Positions 13,548-20,327 of a stretch of DNA of 22,039 nt are shown piece by piece (position 1 is the stretch's first letter; every line of letters begins with the position of its first letter). A model generated the notes under the pieces. The model made no database searches and was not told the DNA's origin. It saw nothing but the letters and a program-made list of their open reading frames with translations. Origin of the DNA: a virus; IMG/VR virus record IMGVR_UViG_3300027782_000400, positions 1 to 22,039 of that record; one strand, given 5' to 3'. The position numbers and the translations under genes were made by a program.

Positions 13548-13777
13548 TTGTTTTTTTCGCTTTCTTTTTTAGATTCATTATAAGCATCAAGCCATTCCAC
13601 GCATGCATCATATGACCAATTTATAGTTTTAGGAACAGCATCATTAAACTCTTTGTATGACTCTTTAAAGTCAGACCAGAGTCTTGCATCAATGTTACAA
13701 CACGGTGCACCTCCACCGAAAAGAACTAAAGATTCATCGACTAAGTTGTAATACTCTTTGTTGGATATTCCTGCCAT
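13544..13777 (-). CDS. Small hypothetical protein, 77 aa; first gene of minus cluster
   Basis: A 77-residue protein with a GGGAPCCNID segment (about 21-30) and a Lys/Glu-rich end. No known family. It is the promoter-proximal gene of the overlapping run that extends at least through the phosphatase. The ATG at 13777 is 9 nt after the TAATAT -10 of a sigma70-like promoter. The paired cysteines could bind a metal, but there is only one such pair. Confidence 0.6.
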   Translation of the reverse strand: MAGISNKEYYNLVDESLVLFGGGAPCCNIDARLWSDFKESYKEFNDAVPKTINWSYDACVEWLDAYNESKKESEKNK

Positions 13778-13786
13778 ATGCCAACA

Positions 13787-13815
13787 ATATTAGTAGCTAT
13801 TTGAGGAACAGGCAA
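13787..13815 (-). promoter_or_regulatory. Sigma70-like promoter of the small-gene/phosphatase cluster
   Basis: TTGCCT (13810-13815), a 17-nt spacer and TAATAT (13787-13792) on the minus strand, 9 nt before ATG 13777. It lies in the short divergent gap between the minus and plus clusters. Confidence 0.5.
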
Positions 13816-13829
13816 CTAAAATATAAAGT

Positions 13830-14168
13830 ATGAAGAAAATTCTCCAACCTAAACAACCAGAAGAAGCTGTATACTATTCAGACTTTTCCGGAAGAATATT
13901 TAAAGATTTTGTACCTGTTACTGTAAAATTGCAATGTGATTACGGATCTGAGTATGATGGAGCTGAAATTGAATTTCATTTGTCTGATAAAGGTCTGGAA
14001 AAGCTTTTAGACTTCTTTAAACAAAACCTTTGCCAAGAAACTAAAGACGAATTAAAAAGACATATTAAAGAGAAAAATGAACAGTATGAAGACTCTGTTG
14101 AAAGTCGTGACTGGCAATCTTGCGAGTTCATATATAATAATAAAGACCTTTACCAAAAACTTATATGA
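13830..14168 (+). CDS. Conserved phage hypothetical protein, 112 aa
   Basis: A 112-residue, acidic and soluble protein; the central VKLQCDYGSEYDGAEIEFHLSDKGLEKLLDF (about 31-61) is the best conserved-looking block, followed by a charged helix. I do not recognise a named family. AT-rich sequence (TAAAAT ending 7 nt before the ATG) could be a -10 element, but no -35 is visible. It overlaps the next gene by 4 nt and leads a three-gene plus-strand unit ending in dCMP deaminase. Confidence 0.6.
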   Translation: MKKILQPKQPEEAVYYSDFSGRIFKDFVPVTVKLQCDYGSEYDGAEIEFHLSDKGLEKLLDFFKQNLCQETKDELKRHIKEKNEQYEDSVESRDWQSCEFIYNNKDLYQKLI

Positions 14169-14452
14169 AACAACCTATAGCAAAAACAATTAAAGTAAAA
14201 GAAGACTACTATATAGAATTTACAGACGAAGAGCTTAAAGCTCTTAAAATGGAAAAAGGACAAAAGTACTCTTGGGAAATTAAAGATGGAGGAGTTCAGT
14301 TAACCCCTTTTGTAAAAATGGAAATTGAAATAGGAGACTGGGAAAGAGAAACTTTAGAATTCCTTATACAAGAATCTTGCGAACGAGACGTGTCAGTTAA
14401 TGAAATTATTAATGAAGTGCTAATGAGCTATGCTAAGCAGTGCAATGCTTAA
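14165..14452 (+). CDS. Possible DNA-binding protein (AbrB-like plus ribbon-helix-helix pattern)
   Basis: The 95-residue protein has an N-terminal part (IEFTDEELKALKMEKGQKY, then SWEIKDGGVQLTPF) shaped like a swapped-hairpin AbrB/MazE-type domain. Its C-terminal half (EIGDWERETLEFLIQES followed by DVSVNEIINEVL) resembles a ribbon-helix-helix segment. That would make it a small transcription regulator or antitoxin-like protein; this is inference from pattern. No toxin gene is adjacent. It overlaps both neighbours (4 nt before, 23 nt or 8 nt after, depending on the deaminase start). Confidence 0.55.
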   Translation: MKQPIAKTIKVKEDYYIEFTDEELKALKMEKGQKYSWEIKDGGVQLTPFVKMEIEIGDWERETLEFLIQESCERDVSVNEIINEVLMSYAKQCNA

Positions 14453-14852
14453 ACCTAAATGGCGTAACGCCTATATGGATGTAGCTGAGAGGTTTGCTCA
14501 ACTTTCACCAGCTAAAAGATTAAAAGTTGGAGCTGTTGTAGTTAAGGACCATTCTATTATATCGATTGGTTATAACGGACTTCCATCTGGATGGTCTAAC
14601 CAATGTGAAGATGAAGACGGTAATACAAAATCAGAAGTTATTCACGCTGAAATGAATTGTATTTCTAAACTTGCTAAGTCTAGTATGTCAGGAGAAGGCT
14701 CAGCTATGTTCATTACACATGCACCTTGCATACATTGTGCAAAGGCAATCTACGGAGCAGGTATTAAATACGTTTACTACAAAGAGAACTACAGAGATGA
14801 CTTAGGAATAAAATTCCTAAAGAAGTGTAGAGTAAATATTACTTCGATTTAG
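14430..14852 (+). CDS. Deoxycytidylate (dCMP) deaminase
   Basis: A 140-residue zinc-dependent deaminase that converts dCMP to dUMP, the substrate for ThyX. Motifs: SPAKRLKVGAVVVKD (26-40), GYNGLPSGW (47-55), the zinc/catalytic HAE (72-74) and PCIHC (99-103). Length and the GYNGxPxGW motif favour dCMP deaminase over tRNA or cytidine deaminases. The start is ATG 14430 or, giving five residues fewer, ATG 14445; neither has a clear ribosome binding site, and both overlap the previous gene. The 3' end overlaps the convergent small basic gene by 14 bp. Confidence 0.92.
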   Translation: MLSSAMLKPKWRNAYMDVAERFAQLSPAKRLKVGAVVVKDHSIISIGYNGLPSGWSNQCEDEDGNTKSEVIHAEMNCISKLAKSSMSGEGSAMFITHAPCIHCAKAIYGAGIKYVYYKENYRDDLGIKFLKKCRVNITSI

Positions 14853-15060
14853 AACGAAGCTTTTTAAGAACTGCACCAGCCACTTTAGCACCGGCTTCTT
14901 TTGAGCCATACTTTTTAGCAGCAGCTTTTTCGATCTTTTTAAAGTTTTTACCTTTTTTGCCGATGTCTTTACCTTTAGCTGCTTGCTTAGCTGAATAAGA
15001 TTTTTTTTCAGTTAAGAATTGACCGACAATAGCATTAAAGTGTGGGGTATTTATATTCAT
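14839..15060 (-). CDS. Small lysine-rich protein, candidate internal head protein
   Basis: A 73-residue, strongly basic protein (Lys/Ala-rich, for example KGKDIGKKGKNFKKIEK and GAKVAGAVLKKLRSK). Its N-terminus, FNAIVGQFLTE, looks like the capsid-targeting peptide of T4 internal proteins (MKTYQEFIAE type), which is cut after an IxE or LxE site by the prohead protease; here the site would be LTE at residue 17. The mature protein would be basic, as expected for something packaged with DNA. The ATG is 5 nt after the previous gene, which has a similar N-terminus and a late promoter. Role inferred, not proven. Confidence 0.6.
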   Translation of the reverse strand: MNINTPHFNAIVGQFLTEKKSYSAKQAAKGKDIGKKGKNFKKIEKAAAKKYGSKEAGAKVAGAVLKKLRSKSK

Positions 15061-15065
15061 AAAAA

Positions 15066-15968
15066 TTAGTCTTCGTAACCGAGATTCATTGCTCCTGGCT
15101 CAGACTTCTTGGCGTCTTGATATGCCTTGCTAAAAGATCTTTCGAATTCTCTACGTGTTACATCTTCCATATCCTCATCACCAGCTTCTAGAGCTGCAAC
15201 GTCTTGATCTGAATTCTCTGCTGTAGCATATTTGATAGCACCAGCACTAATAAGTCTTGAAGCTGCTTTAGTAGCTGTTGCGTTATCAGTACTACCACTT
15301 CGGATGGCTCTTACTATGTCTTTACCTTTCTGAACTTGATCAGCAATGTTCTCTATTCTGCTATAATATGTCTTAAGATCATCTGAAAGCTCAACACCAG
15401 CAGCTGACATCTCATCAGGAGTTAAAATTTCATATTCAGCTTCATCAAGGTAACGAGCCGCTTTAGGTGCTCTAGGCTCAGCTGGTGTTGAGCTTTCTTC
15501 AGAACCTTCTTCTGATACAGCAGCTTTAACTGTTTTTATAGAAGTCTTTGCACCCGGACCATAATCTTTTCTAGCATTACTAAGTTGATCAACTACTCTA
15601 GCTGTATAACCTGCAACAGCATTACCCATTCCTTTTAATTCAATACCCTTGTCTTTAGCTACACTTATCACTGCGTTTTTAACAGCATTAGCTATAGAAG
15701 TTCTATAAGACATGTCATTGTTGGCTGAGTTAACACCGCCCGGAAATACTTCGTCATAAATGCTTTGAGAAATTAAATCAACAGCATCTTCTTTTGAAAT
15801 TTGTAATGCATCAGCAAGCTTACCAATACCGTAACCGCCACCCGGAGCTGTACCAATACCACCTCTTAGTTTTTTCTTAAACTCTTCAGAATCAGGCTCG
15901 TAAACAGGAGCTTCTGTAAGTTGTGAAAGGTATTCTTTAAGTAATGAATCAAAGTTCTTTGTTGCCAT
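15066..15968 (-). CDS. Candidate internal head/virion protein, 300 aa
   Basis: No domain is recognised in this 300-residue protein, which is Ala/Glu/Lys-rich, soluble and likely helical, with a disordered acidic linker around residues 150-170 (SEEGSEESSTPAEPRAP). The N-terminus MATKNFDSLLKEYLSQLTEAP resembles a T4 capsid-targeting sequence with a predicted LTE cleavage site at residues 17-19. A consensus TATAAATA late octamer lies 8 nt upstream. It is followed by the basic 73-residue gene with the same kind of N-terminus. I infer a head-core or internal protein, possibly delivered into the host with the DNA. Confidence 0.55.
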   Translation of the reverse strand: MATKNFDSLLKEYLSQLTEAPVYEPDSEEFKKKLRGGIGTAPGGGYGIGKLADALQISKEDAVDLISQSIYDEVFPGGVNSANNDMSYRTSIANAVKNAVISVAKDKGIELKGMGNAVAGYTARVVDQLSNARKDYGPGAKTSIKTVKAAVSEEGSEESSTPAEPRAPKAARYLDEAEYEILTPDEMSAAGVELSDDLKTYYSRIENIADQVQKGKDIVRAIRSGSTDNATATKAASRLISAGAIKYATAENSDQDVAALEAGDEDMEDVTRREFERSFSKAYQDAKKSEPGAMNLGYED

Positions 15969-15976
15969 ATGTATAT

Positions 15977-15984
15977 TATTTATA
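15977..15984 (-). promoter_or_regulatory. Consensus late promoter TATAAATA
   Basis: Exact late consensus on the minus strand, 8 nt before ATG 15968. The TAA stop of the upstream gene (15980-15982) lies inside it. Confidence 0.7.
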
Positions 15985-16360
15985 CGTTTCGTGCTTGAAT
16001 CTCTAGGATTCTGTTATAATACTGAGAAGGATTAATGTTTCGAGCTTTAATATTATTCAGTCTCTTATTAATATCCTCTCCTATTCCAGCTAAAGCAGGC
16101 AAACGATAATCAAAATAAGCCAAACCTTCTGTTATGTACTCTTCCACTTTAAACGGAATAGGAATCTCAAATGCCTCTTTAGTGTTTTTAGAACTCAGCA
16201 AGGTAATTTGCATATAGTAATGCGTGCGTTTAAAATGAACAAGACGGCCTTTTTTGATAATTTTTTTACCTAAAGTAAAAGTAATAGGGGATTGAAGGGA
16301 TCTAGTTAAAAAAGCCTCTCCAGGCAATTCTTCTAAATATGTGGAAGCTACTGATATCAT
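15980..16360 (-). CDS. Conserved phage hypothetical protein, 126 aa
   Basis: A 126-residue protein with a beta-rich middle (PITFTLGKKIIKKGRLVHF, then HYYMQITLLSS and FEIPIPFKVEEY) and a helical C-terminus (INKRLNNIKARN). The strand-rich, basic middle could be a small barrel, but no family is named with confidence. The ATG is 3 nt after the stop of the gene upstream, so it is co-translated with the preceding RMLCSND-type gene and the co-chaperonin. A structural or assembly role is plausible from its neighbours only. Confidence 0.6.
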   Translation of the reverse strand: MISVASTYLEELPGEAFLTRSLQSPITFTLGKKIIKKGRLVHFKRTHYYMQITLLSSKNTKEAFEIPIPFKVEEYITEGLAYFDYRLPALAGIGEDINKRLNNIKARNINPSQYYNRILEIQARNV

Positions 16361-16363
16361 AAA

Positions 16364-16750
16364 TTATTTGTTCATAAAGGTTGCTTTTTGCTGAGCAGGC
16401 ATAGGCAAGAGAGATTCATTAAAGTATTTCCAAAATTCTGTAGCGTCAGGAGATGTTTTGATTACTGCAATCACTTCTACATCATTGCAGTTAATAGTTC
16501 TATATGCTTGAAGAAAGATGTCCCAGGTAATGATTAAGTTTTTAGCAGCTGGATTATACTTAGGTGGTTGAGTAGCTGGTTCAAAGTTAAGAATATTCCG
16601 ACCAAGCTGAGACATTAAAAGACCGCGATCATTACTGCAAAGCATTCGACGATAATCCCCATAACCGGCTTTCTCTATTCGTCTTCTAAATCTCAACTCA
16701 ACAACATTAGTCATCAAAAGCTGAGCTAATGCTGTTCGTCCTAATCTCAT
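16364..16750 (-). CDS. Conserved T4-like phage protein, possible SH3-type barrel
   Basis: A 128-residue protein with motifs I associate with a widespread family of T4-like aquatic phages: RRMLCSNDRGLL (about 34-45), LNFEPATQPPKYNPAAKNLIITWDIF (about 54-79), YRTINC and EFWKYFNESLLPM. Members are sometimes labelled as having an SH3 beta-barrel fold; the function is not known. The ATG overlaps the stop of the co-chaperonin gene (ATGA), indicating coupling. Confidence 0.6.
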   Translation of the reverse strand: MRLGRTALAQLLMTNVVELRFRRRIEKAGYGDYRRMLCSNDRGLLMSQLGRNILNFEPATQPPKYNPAAKNLIITWDIFLQAYRTINCNDVEVIAVIKTSPDATEFWKYFNESLLPMPAQQKATFMNK

Positions 16751-17157
16751 TTCTTTTTCTTTAACTTCTCTTCTTTTCTAACAAGAGGTTTACAGATACC
16801 GAAAATGCGTTCTTCAGAAAGAAAGACGAGCATCTTACCATTTTTCTGAATTGACTGAAGACCTCTATCACCTGGAAATATAATTGTATCTCCTACTTTA
16901 ACTTGCTTGCAATCAGGTCCTGCTAGTGTAACTTTAGCTACACGCCAAGCTCTATGGTCAACAACTTGATTAGGGAGAATAATGCCGTTGCGCATAATTG
17001 ACTTTCCGTCTTCAGCTACATCTGCATACTCAACTGCTATAATGTTAGAAAGCAGCTCTACAATTTCAAAATCTTCCGGTAAAGGAATATCTTTATAATC
17101 CTCGGGTGCAATACCGTGCACTTCGGCTCCAAGGTTAGCCATTGATTGTCCTATCAT
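16747..17157 (-). CDS. GroES/gp31-like co-chaperonin
   Basis: A 136-residue protein matching the GroES fold in order: SNIIAVEYADV (about 36-46), the RNGIILPNQ segment, WRVAKVTLAGPDCKQVKVGDTIIFPGDRG (about 71-99), and a terminal strand FLSEERIFGICKPL. Phage co-chaperonins such as T4 gp31 replace host GroES so that GroEL can fold the large major capsid protein. The family is about 95-115 residues; the extra length is a 30-residue N-terminal extension and a basic tail. ATG 17157 lacks a Shine-Dalgarno; a second ATG at 17142 has AGGA 6 nt upstream and could be the true start (131 residues). Confidence 0.78.
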   Translation of the reverse strand: MIGQSMANLGAEVHGIAPEDYKDIPLPEDFEIVELLSNIIAVEYADVAEDGKSIMRNGIILPNQVVDHRAWRVAKVTLAGPDCKQVKVGDTIIFPGDRGLQSIQKNGKMLVFLSEERIFGICKPLVRKEEKLKKKK

Positions 17158-17167
17158 ATAGTTAAAT

Positions 17168-17515
17168 TTAAGTTAATTGTTGTCTAAGTTCAAGTAATAG
17201 TTCTACCTCTCGACGAGACATTTCTATATTTGAAGCTAATTGCTGTACTTTATTATCTTCTTCTGTTACTTCTTTCTTTACCTTCTTTATGTATTTGATA
17301 TATGGCTGCTGTTTCTGTTTAGGGAAGCATTTGAGCAGCAGTTTATAATGCTGTGATTTATCTAAACAACTCAGCTGGTTAACAGTTTCATTAATGCTAA
17401 CAGCAGAATTACCAACAAAAGAAATCCATCTATTAATAAGAAACGGGACATAATCATCTAAAGGTAAATTACCCTTTTTAAGAAGAAATATATCTTTTAA
17501 ATATTCAAATAGCAT
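17168..17515 (-). CDS. Clamp-loader small subunit, T4 gp62-like
   Basis: A 115-residue protein of the gp62 type: YVPFLINRWISF (about 22-33), NETVNQLSCLDKSQHYKLLLKCFPK (about 42-66), then a basic KYIKKVKKE run. In T4, gp62 with gp44 loads the gp45 sliding clamp and is essential for replication and late transcription. It is shorter than T4 gp62 (187 residues), lacking most of the C-terminal part, as in distant relatives. The partner gp44 is not in the window. Its ATG overlaps the TAA of the DUF366-like gene (TAATG). Confidence 0.65.
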   Translation of the reverse strand: MLFEYLKDIFLLKKGNLPLDDYVPFLINRWISFVGNSAVSINETVNQLSCLDKSQHYKLLLKCFPKQKQQPYIKYIKKVKKEVTEEDNKVQQLASNIEMSRREVELLLELRQQLT

Positions 17516-18105
17516 TATACTACAATCTTTGTTGTAGCAACAAATACATCAGCAAGAATTGAATTAAAGATGCCTTCAACATCTGACATGAATGCATAAG
17601 CTGCCTCTTCAGTTAGATTGGTAGAGTAAGCAAACGAAGGAGCTCTCTCACCGGCATTAATATTAATACCGAGATGAATCAAAACGGCTCCATTTTTTTC
17701 AGCTGCAATACTAACAGAAGCTTTCTTAGGCCCATCTTCTGTTACAATCATAATATCATCACCATCAACATAACCCGGTGTATTCAAATACTTTGAACAG
17801 AGCAAAGAACCGACTTGAGCATTAAGAAGACGCTGAAACAAAACACCACCCCAAATATTCTTATTAGGAATCTCCATAATAAAGTTCATAGCAAGATCAG
17901 AATAGATATAATCTTTATTGAGAGAATCTTCAAGATCAATGAGGTTGTCTCCCTCGACTGTCATCGGCGACACAAATGAAATAATATTACCTAGCGGGCT
18001 GACGTCTTTCTTAAAGAACTTGTAAGCTTGTCTGCAATGTAAAGCAGAACCATCATAATAATCACAACCCGTTACTTCTTTTAATTGATCTCTGTTAATA
18101 ATCAT
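17515..18105 (-). CDS. DUF366-like protein
   Basis: A 196-residue soluble protein with the look of the mainly archaeal DUF366 family: DGSALHCRQAYKFF (about 18-31), GNIISFVSPMTVEGDNLIDLEDSL (about 39-62), IYSDLAMNFIMEIP (67-80) and FQRLLNAQVGSLL (about 90-102). The biochemical function of the family is unknown to me. It is translationally coupled to the gp62-like gene. Upstream is TATAAT (18114-18119) 8 nt from the ATG, with TAGGT between, but the -35 is weak. A role in replication or nucleotide metabolism would be a guess from context. Confidence 0.6.
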   Translation of the reverse strand: MIINRDQLKEVTGCDYYDGSALHCRQAYKFFKKDVSPLGNIISFVSPMTVEGDNLIDLEDSLNKDYIYSDLAMNFIMEIPNKNIWGGVLFQRLLNAQVGSLLCSKYLNTPGYVDGDDIMIVTEDGPKKASVSIAAEKNGAVLIHLGININAGERAPSFAYSTNLTEEAAYAFMSDVEGIFNSILADVFVATTKIVV

Positions 18106-18170
18106 ACCTACAAATTATACCTGATATATACAAAAAATCTACTCTTTTAAGGTTTTTGGTGACTTTCATA

Positions 18171-18178
18171 CATAAATA
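18171..18178 (+). promoter_or_regulatory. Late promoter octamer CATAAATA before GIY-YIG gene
   Basis: Plus-strand CATAAATA, 5 nt before ATG 18184. It implies late, leaderless expression of the endonuclease. Confidence 0.55.
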
Positions 18179-18183
18179 ATAAT

Positions 18184-18966
18184 ATGAAAAAATATTATAT
18201 ATACAAAACAACAAATAAAATTACTAATATGCAATATATTGGATCTCATCACGGAAGTGTAAATGATAGTTATTTTGGTTCAGGTTTGGCTATTTCAAGA
18301 GCTATAGAAAAGTATGGTAAACATAACTTTAAAAAAGAAATAATTGAAATAGTTGATAATAAAGATTTACTTTTAGAAAGAGAAAAATATTGGTTAAAAA
18401 AATTTAATTGTGCAACAAATCCAAAATACTATAATTTAACAAATGTAGCAGGTGGCGGATTTATGTCTGATGGTAAGACTGACGAGGAAAGAAAAATTAT
18501 TCGAGAAAAACAAGAAGTAGGTAGAAGAGCTAAAAGAAAGCAAACTATAAAAAAAATGTTACAAACAAAACAAAACTGGACAGAAGAGCAAAAAATAAAT
18601 TACGGAAAATCAATATCTGATGCACTTAACAATTTACCAGCTTGGAAAAAAGAACAACTCGGAAAAAAAAGAAGTGAAGCTTCAAAACTACGTTTCGAAA
18701 ATATGTCAAAAAAAGAAAAGGAACAGCTGCGTTTAAAAATGAAAAATATCCGAAAGAAATTAAAAATAACCGAAGAACATAAAGCTAAAACATCCAGTAC
18801 AATGAAGTTACATTATGAACAATTATCAAAAAAAGAAAAAGAAGCAAAAGCTAAACACATGGGTGATATTGTCCGTGGTAAGAAGTGGTGTAATAACAGT
18901 ATAAAAAACTTTCGTAAGACCTCAGAACAAATTAAAGAACTTGGCTACTATTTAGGTAAACTATAA
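18184..18966 (+). CDS. Free-standing GIY-YIG homing endonuclease (Seg-like)
   Basis: A 260-residue protein with the GIY-YIG nuclease domain at residues 1-95: YIYKTTN (5-11), YIG (18-20), an Arg (R39) in AISRAIEKYG, the catalytic Glu in LLLEREKYW, and YNLTNVAGGG with the conserved Asn. The rest is a Lys-rich helical DNA-binding region of NUMOD3-like repeats (KSISDALNNLPAWKKEQL, KRSEASKLRFENMS) ending in a GKKWCNNSIKNFRK block typical of phage GIY-YIG endonucleases. Very AT-rich. It lies alone on the plus strand between two minus-strand operons, 3 nt from the glycosyltransferase stop; an inserted selfish gene is the natural reading. Confidence 0.9.
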   Translation: MKKYYIYKTTNKITNMQYIGSHHGSVNDSYFGSGLAISRAIEKYGKHNFKKEIIEIVDNKDLLLEREKYWLKKFNCATNPKYYNLTNVAGGGFMSDGKTDEERKIIREKQEVGRRAKRKQTIKKMLQTKQNWTEEQKINYGKSISDALNNLPAWKKEQLGKKRSEASKLRFENMSKKEKEQLRLKMKNIRKKLKITEEHKAKTSSTMKLHYEQLSKKEKEAKAKHMGDIVRGKKWCNNSIKNFRKTSEQIKELGYYLGKL

Positions 18967-18969
18967 ATG

Positions 18970-19695
18970 TTATTCAGACTTCTTCAAGGCATTTTGCCAA
19001 TTCTTTTTAAATTCGCTATTAGACTCTTCCCACTCTGGAGTTAAATATGAATTACCTAAACCATGATGAACAACAAAAATAGGGTAAGTACCCATTTTAA
19101 GCTTCTTTTCATTAGCCGATAAACAAGAAGCAATATCATAATGATGGAACTTATGTCTTTCATCAAAAAACCAACCTACCTGTAAAGCTTTTTCTATATC
19201 AACTGATATGAACAGACCGTCTAATACTAAACATCTTTGTGGCCAAGGGCCAAACAGTGTTGAAAGATATTTAGAATTATCGACAATTATTTGATTTTTT
19301 TCTTGTTTTGCAAGAGGGTGCGTAACTGTACCTGAATGAGTTTCTCGAGGAGAACATATATGCCAAAGATTTTTGTCTTGAAATTTAAATTGACTACCAC
19401 CAGCAAGACCGGTTATATCCCAAGGAGATTCGTTTAACTTTTCAACGAGTTGTAAATCATGTATTTCAACATCGTCGTGAACAAACAATACAATCTTGTC
19501 TTTATTTTTTTCGTTCAAATAACGATTATAGACTTCAGGAAGACCGGATGAATTATCTTTAACAATTTCAAAATCAAACTCGGGTTCAGAGTATCTTTTA
19601 TCGGTTAAAAGTTCAAGAGAAGCGGCTAAAGGTCTTTGTTTAAACTCTTCTAGAGTCTTAGATTTAGTTGCCGTTACGAGTAATACTTGTTTCAT
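18970..19695 (-). CDS. GT-A-type glycosyltransferase (StrF/GT2-like)
   Basis: A 241-residue enzyme with a glycosyltransferase layout: N-terminal strand VLLVTATKSKTLEEF, FVHDDVEIHD (71-80) with the DD metal/nucleotide-sugar motif, WDITGLAGG (about 92-100), VLDGLFISV (157-165) and HHYDIASC (about 184-191). This resembles the StrF-like GT2 group (Pfam Glyco_tranf_2_5 type). The ATG overlaps the stop of the amidotransferase gene (ATGA). Its place in the QueC operon raises the possibility of base glycosylation, but protein or lipid targets cannot be excluded. Confidence 0.75.
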   Translation of the reverse strand: MKQVLLVTATKSKTLEEFKQRPLAASLELLTDKRYSEPEFDFEIVKDNSSGLPEVYNRYLNEKNKDKIVLFVHDDVEIHDLQLVEKLNESPWDITGLAGGSQFKFQDKNLWHICSPRETHSGTVTHPLAKQEKNQIIVDNSKYLSTLFGPWPQRCLVLDGLFISVDIEKALQVGWFFDERHKFHHYDIASCLSANEKKLKMGTYPIFVVHHGLGNSYLTPEWEESNSEFKKNWQNALKKSE

Positions 19696-20327
19696 AAAAG
19701 AAAATATTGATTGTTATAGTTAAATGTATCACATACATCAAAACTCATTCCATTAAATTTAGTAACAATTCCATCTTTTTCAACTATTTTTGATCCTTCA
19801 AAAGCAACAGAACTAAAACTATCTTCACCTATATGAAGAGAAGAGCCAGCTTTAACTAAAAAAAGTTCATTTGTCATAGAGTTATAAATCCACGAAGTTA
19901 ACAAACCTTCGTAGTGTTCGTAAACAGAGCTAATATCTCCCTTATGAAGATGTAAATGATAGGGTACAATAGAGGAGTCCACTTTAAAATCTTTAGCATC
20001 AGAAAAACCTTTAAAGTTTTGAATAATTCCATTCTGAGCCACAAACCACTCCTTATAAGAGAAGGGATGTGTAGTGGTATAATCAAAGTCTTGACTAATA
20101 GTATTAGTAGGTGCTCTAGAATGAAAGAGACAATAAATAGGAAACTCTTCAGTATCTTTCATCTCTTTTTTGAGATAATCTAATTCAAATATTTCTTTCT
20201 GTTTAAGTAATTTAAAATTGTTCTTAGTAACACCTAAGAACCCAGATGACTGATAACCTCTATCAAGTCCTAGTTTGTAAAGCTCGTAAGCTTTATCGAT
20301 CGAAGAAGAACCGGCTATGCTACACAT
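19692..20327 (-). CDS. Stand-alone class II glutamine amidotransferase (Gat)
   Basis: A 211-residue N-terminal-nucleophile amidotransferase domain that hydrolyses glutamine to supply ammonia. It starts MCSIAGSS, placing the catalytic Cys at position 2 after Met removal. Supporting residues: RGYQSSGF (23-30, RGPDSSG-like), HSRAPT (69-74), QNGIIQN (98-104) and DSSIV (117-121, corresponding to the Asp of the TDxE motif). No synthetase domain is attached. QueC stops on its ATG (TAATG), so the two are made together, as expected for a split Gat-QueC that would convert preQ0 toward an amidine (archaeosine-type) base. The next gene is a glycosyltransferase. Confidence 0.82.
   Translation of the reverse strand: MCSIAGSSSIDKAYELYKLGLDRGYQSSGFLGVTKNNFKLLKQKEIFELDYLKKEMKDTEEFPIYCLFHSRAPTNTISQDFDYTTTHPFSYKEWFVAQNGIIQNFKGFSDAKDFKVDSSIVPYHLHLHKGDISSVYEHYEGLLTSWIYNSMTNELFLVKAGSSLHIGEDSFSSVAFEGSKIVEKDGIVTKFNGMSFDVCDTFNYNNQYFLL

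Noticed and set aside
19898-20183. ORFs on both strands inside the amidotransferase gene
   Set aside because: The amidotransferase frame carries Cys2, HSRAPT and NG motifs and is coupled on both sides.
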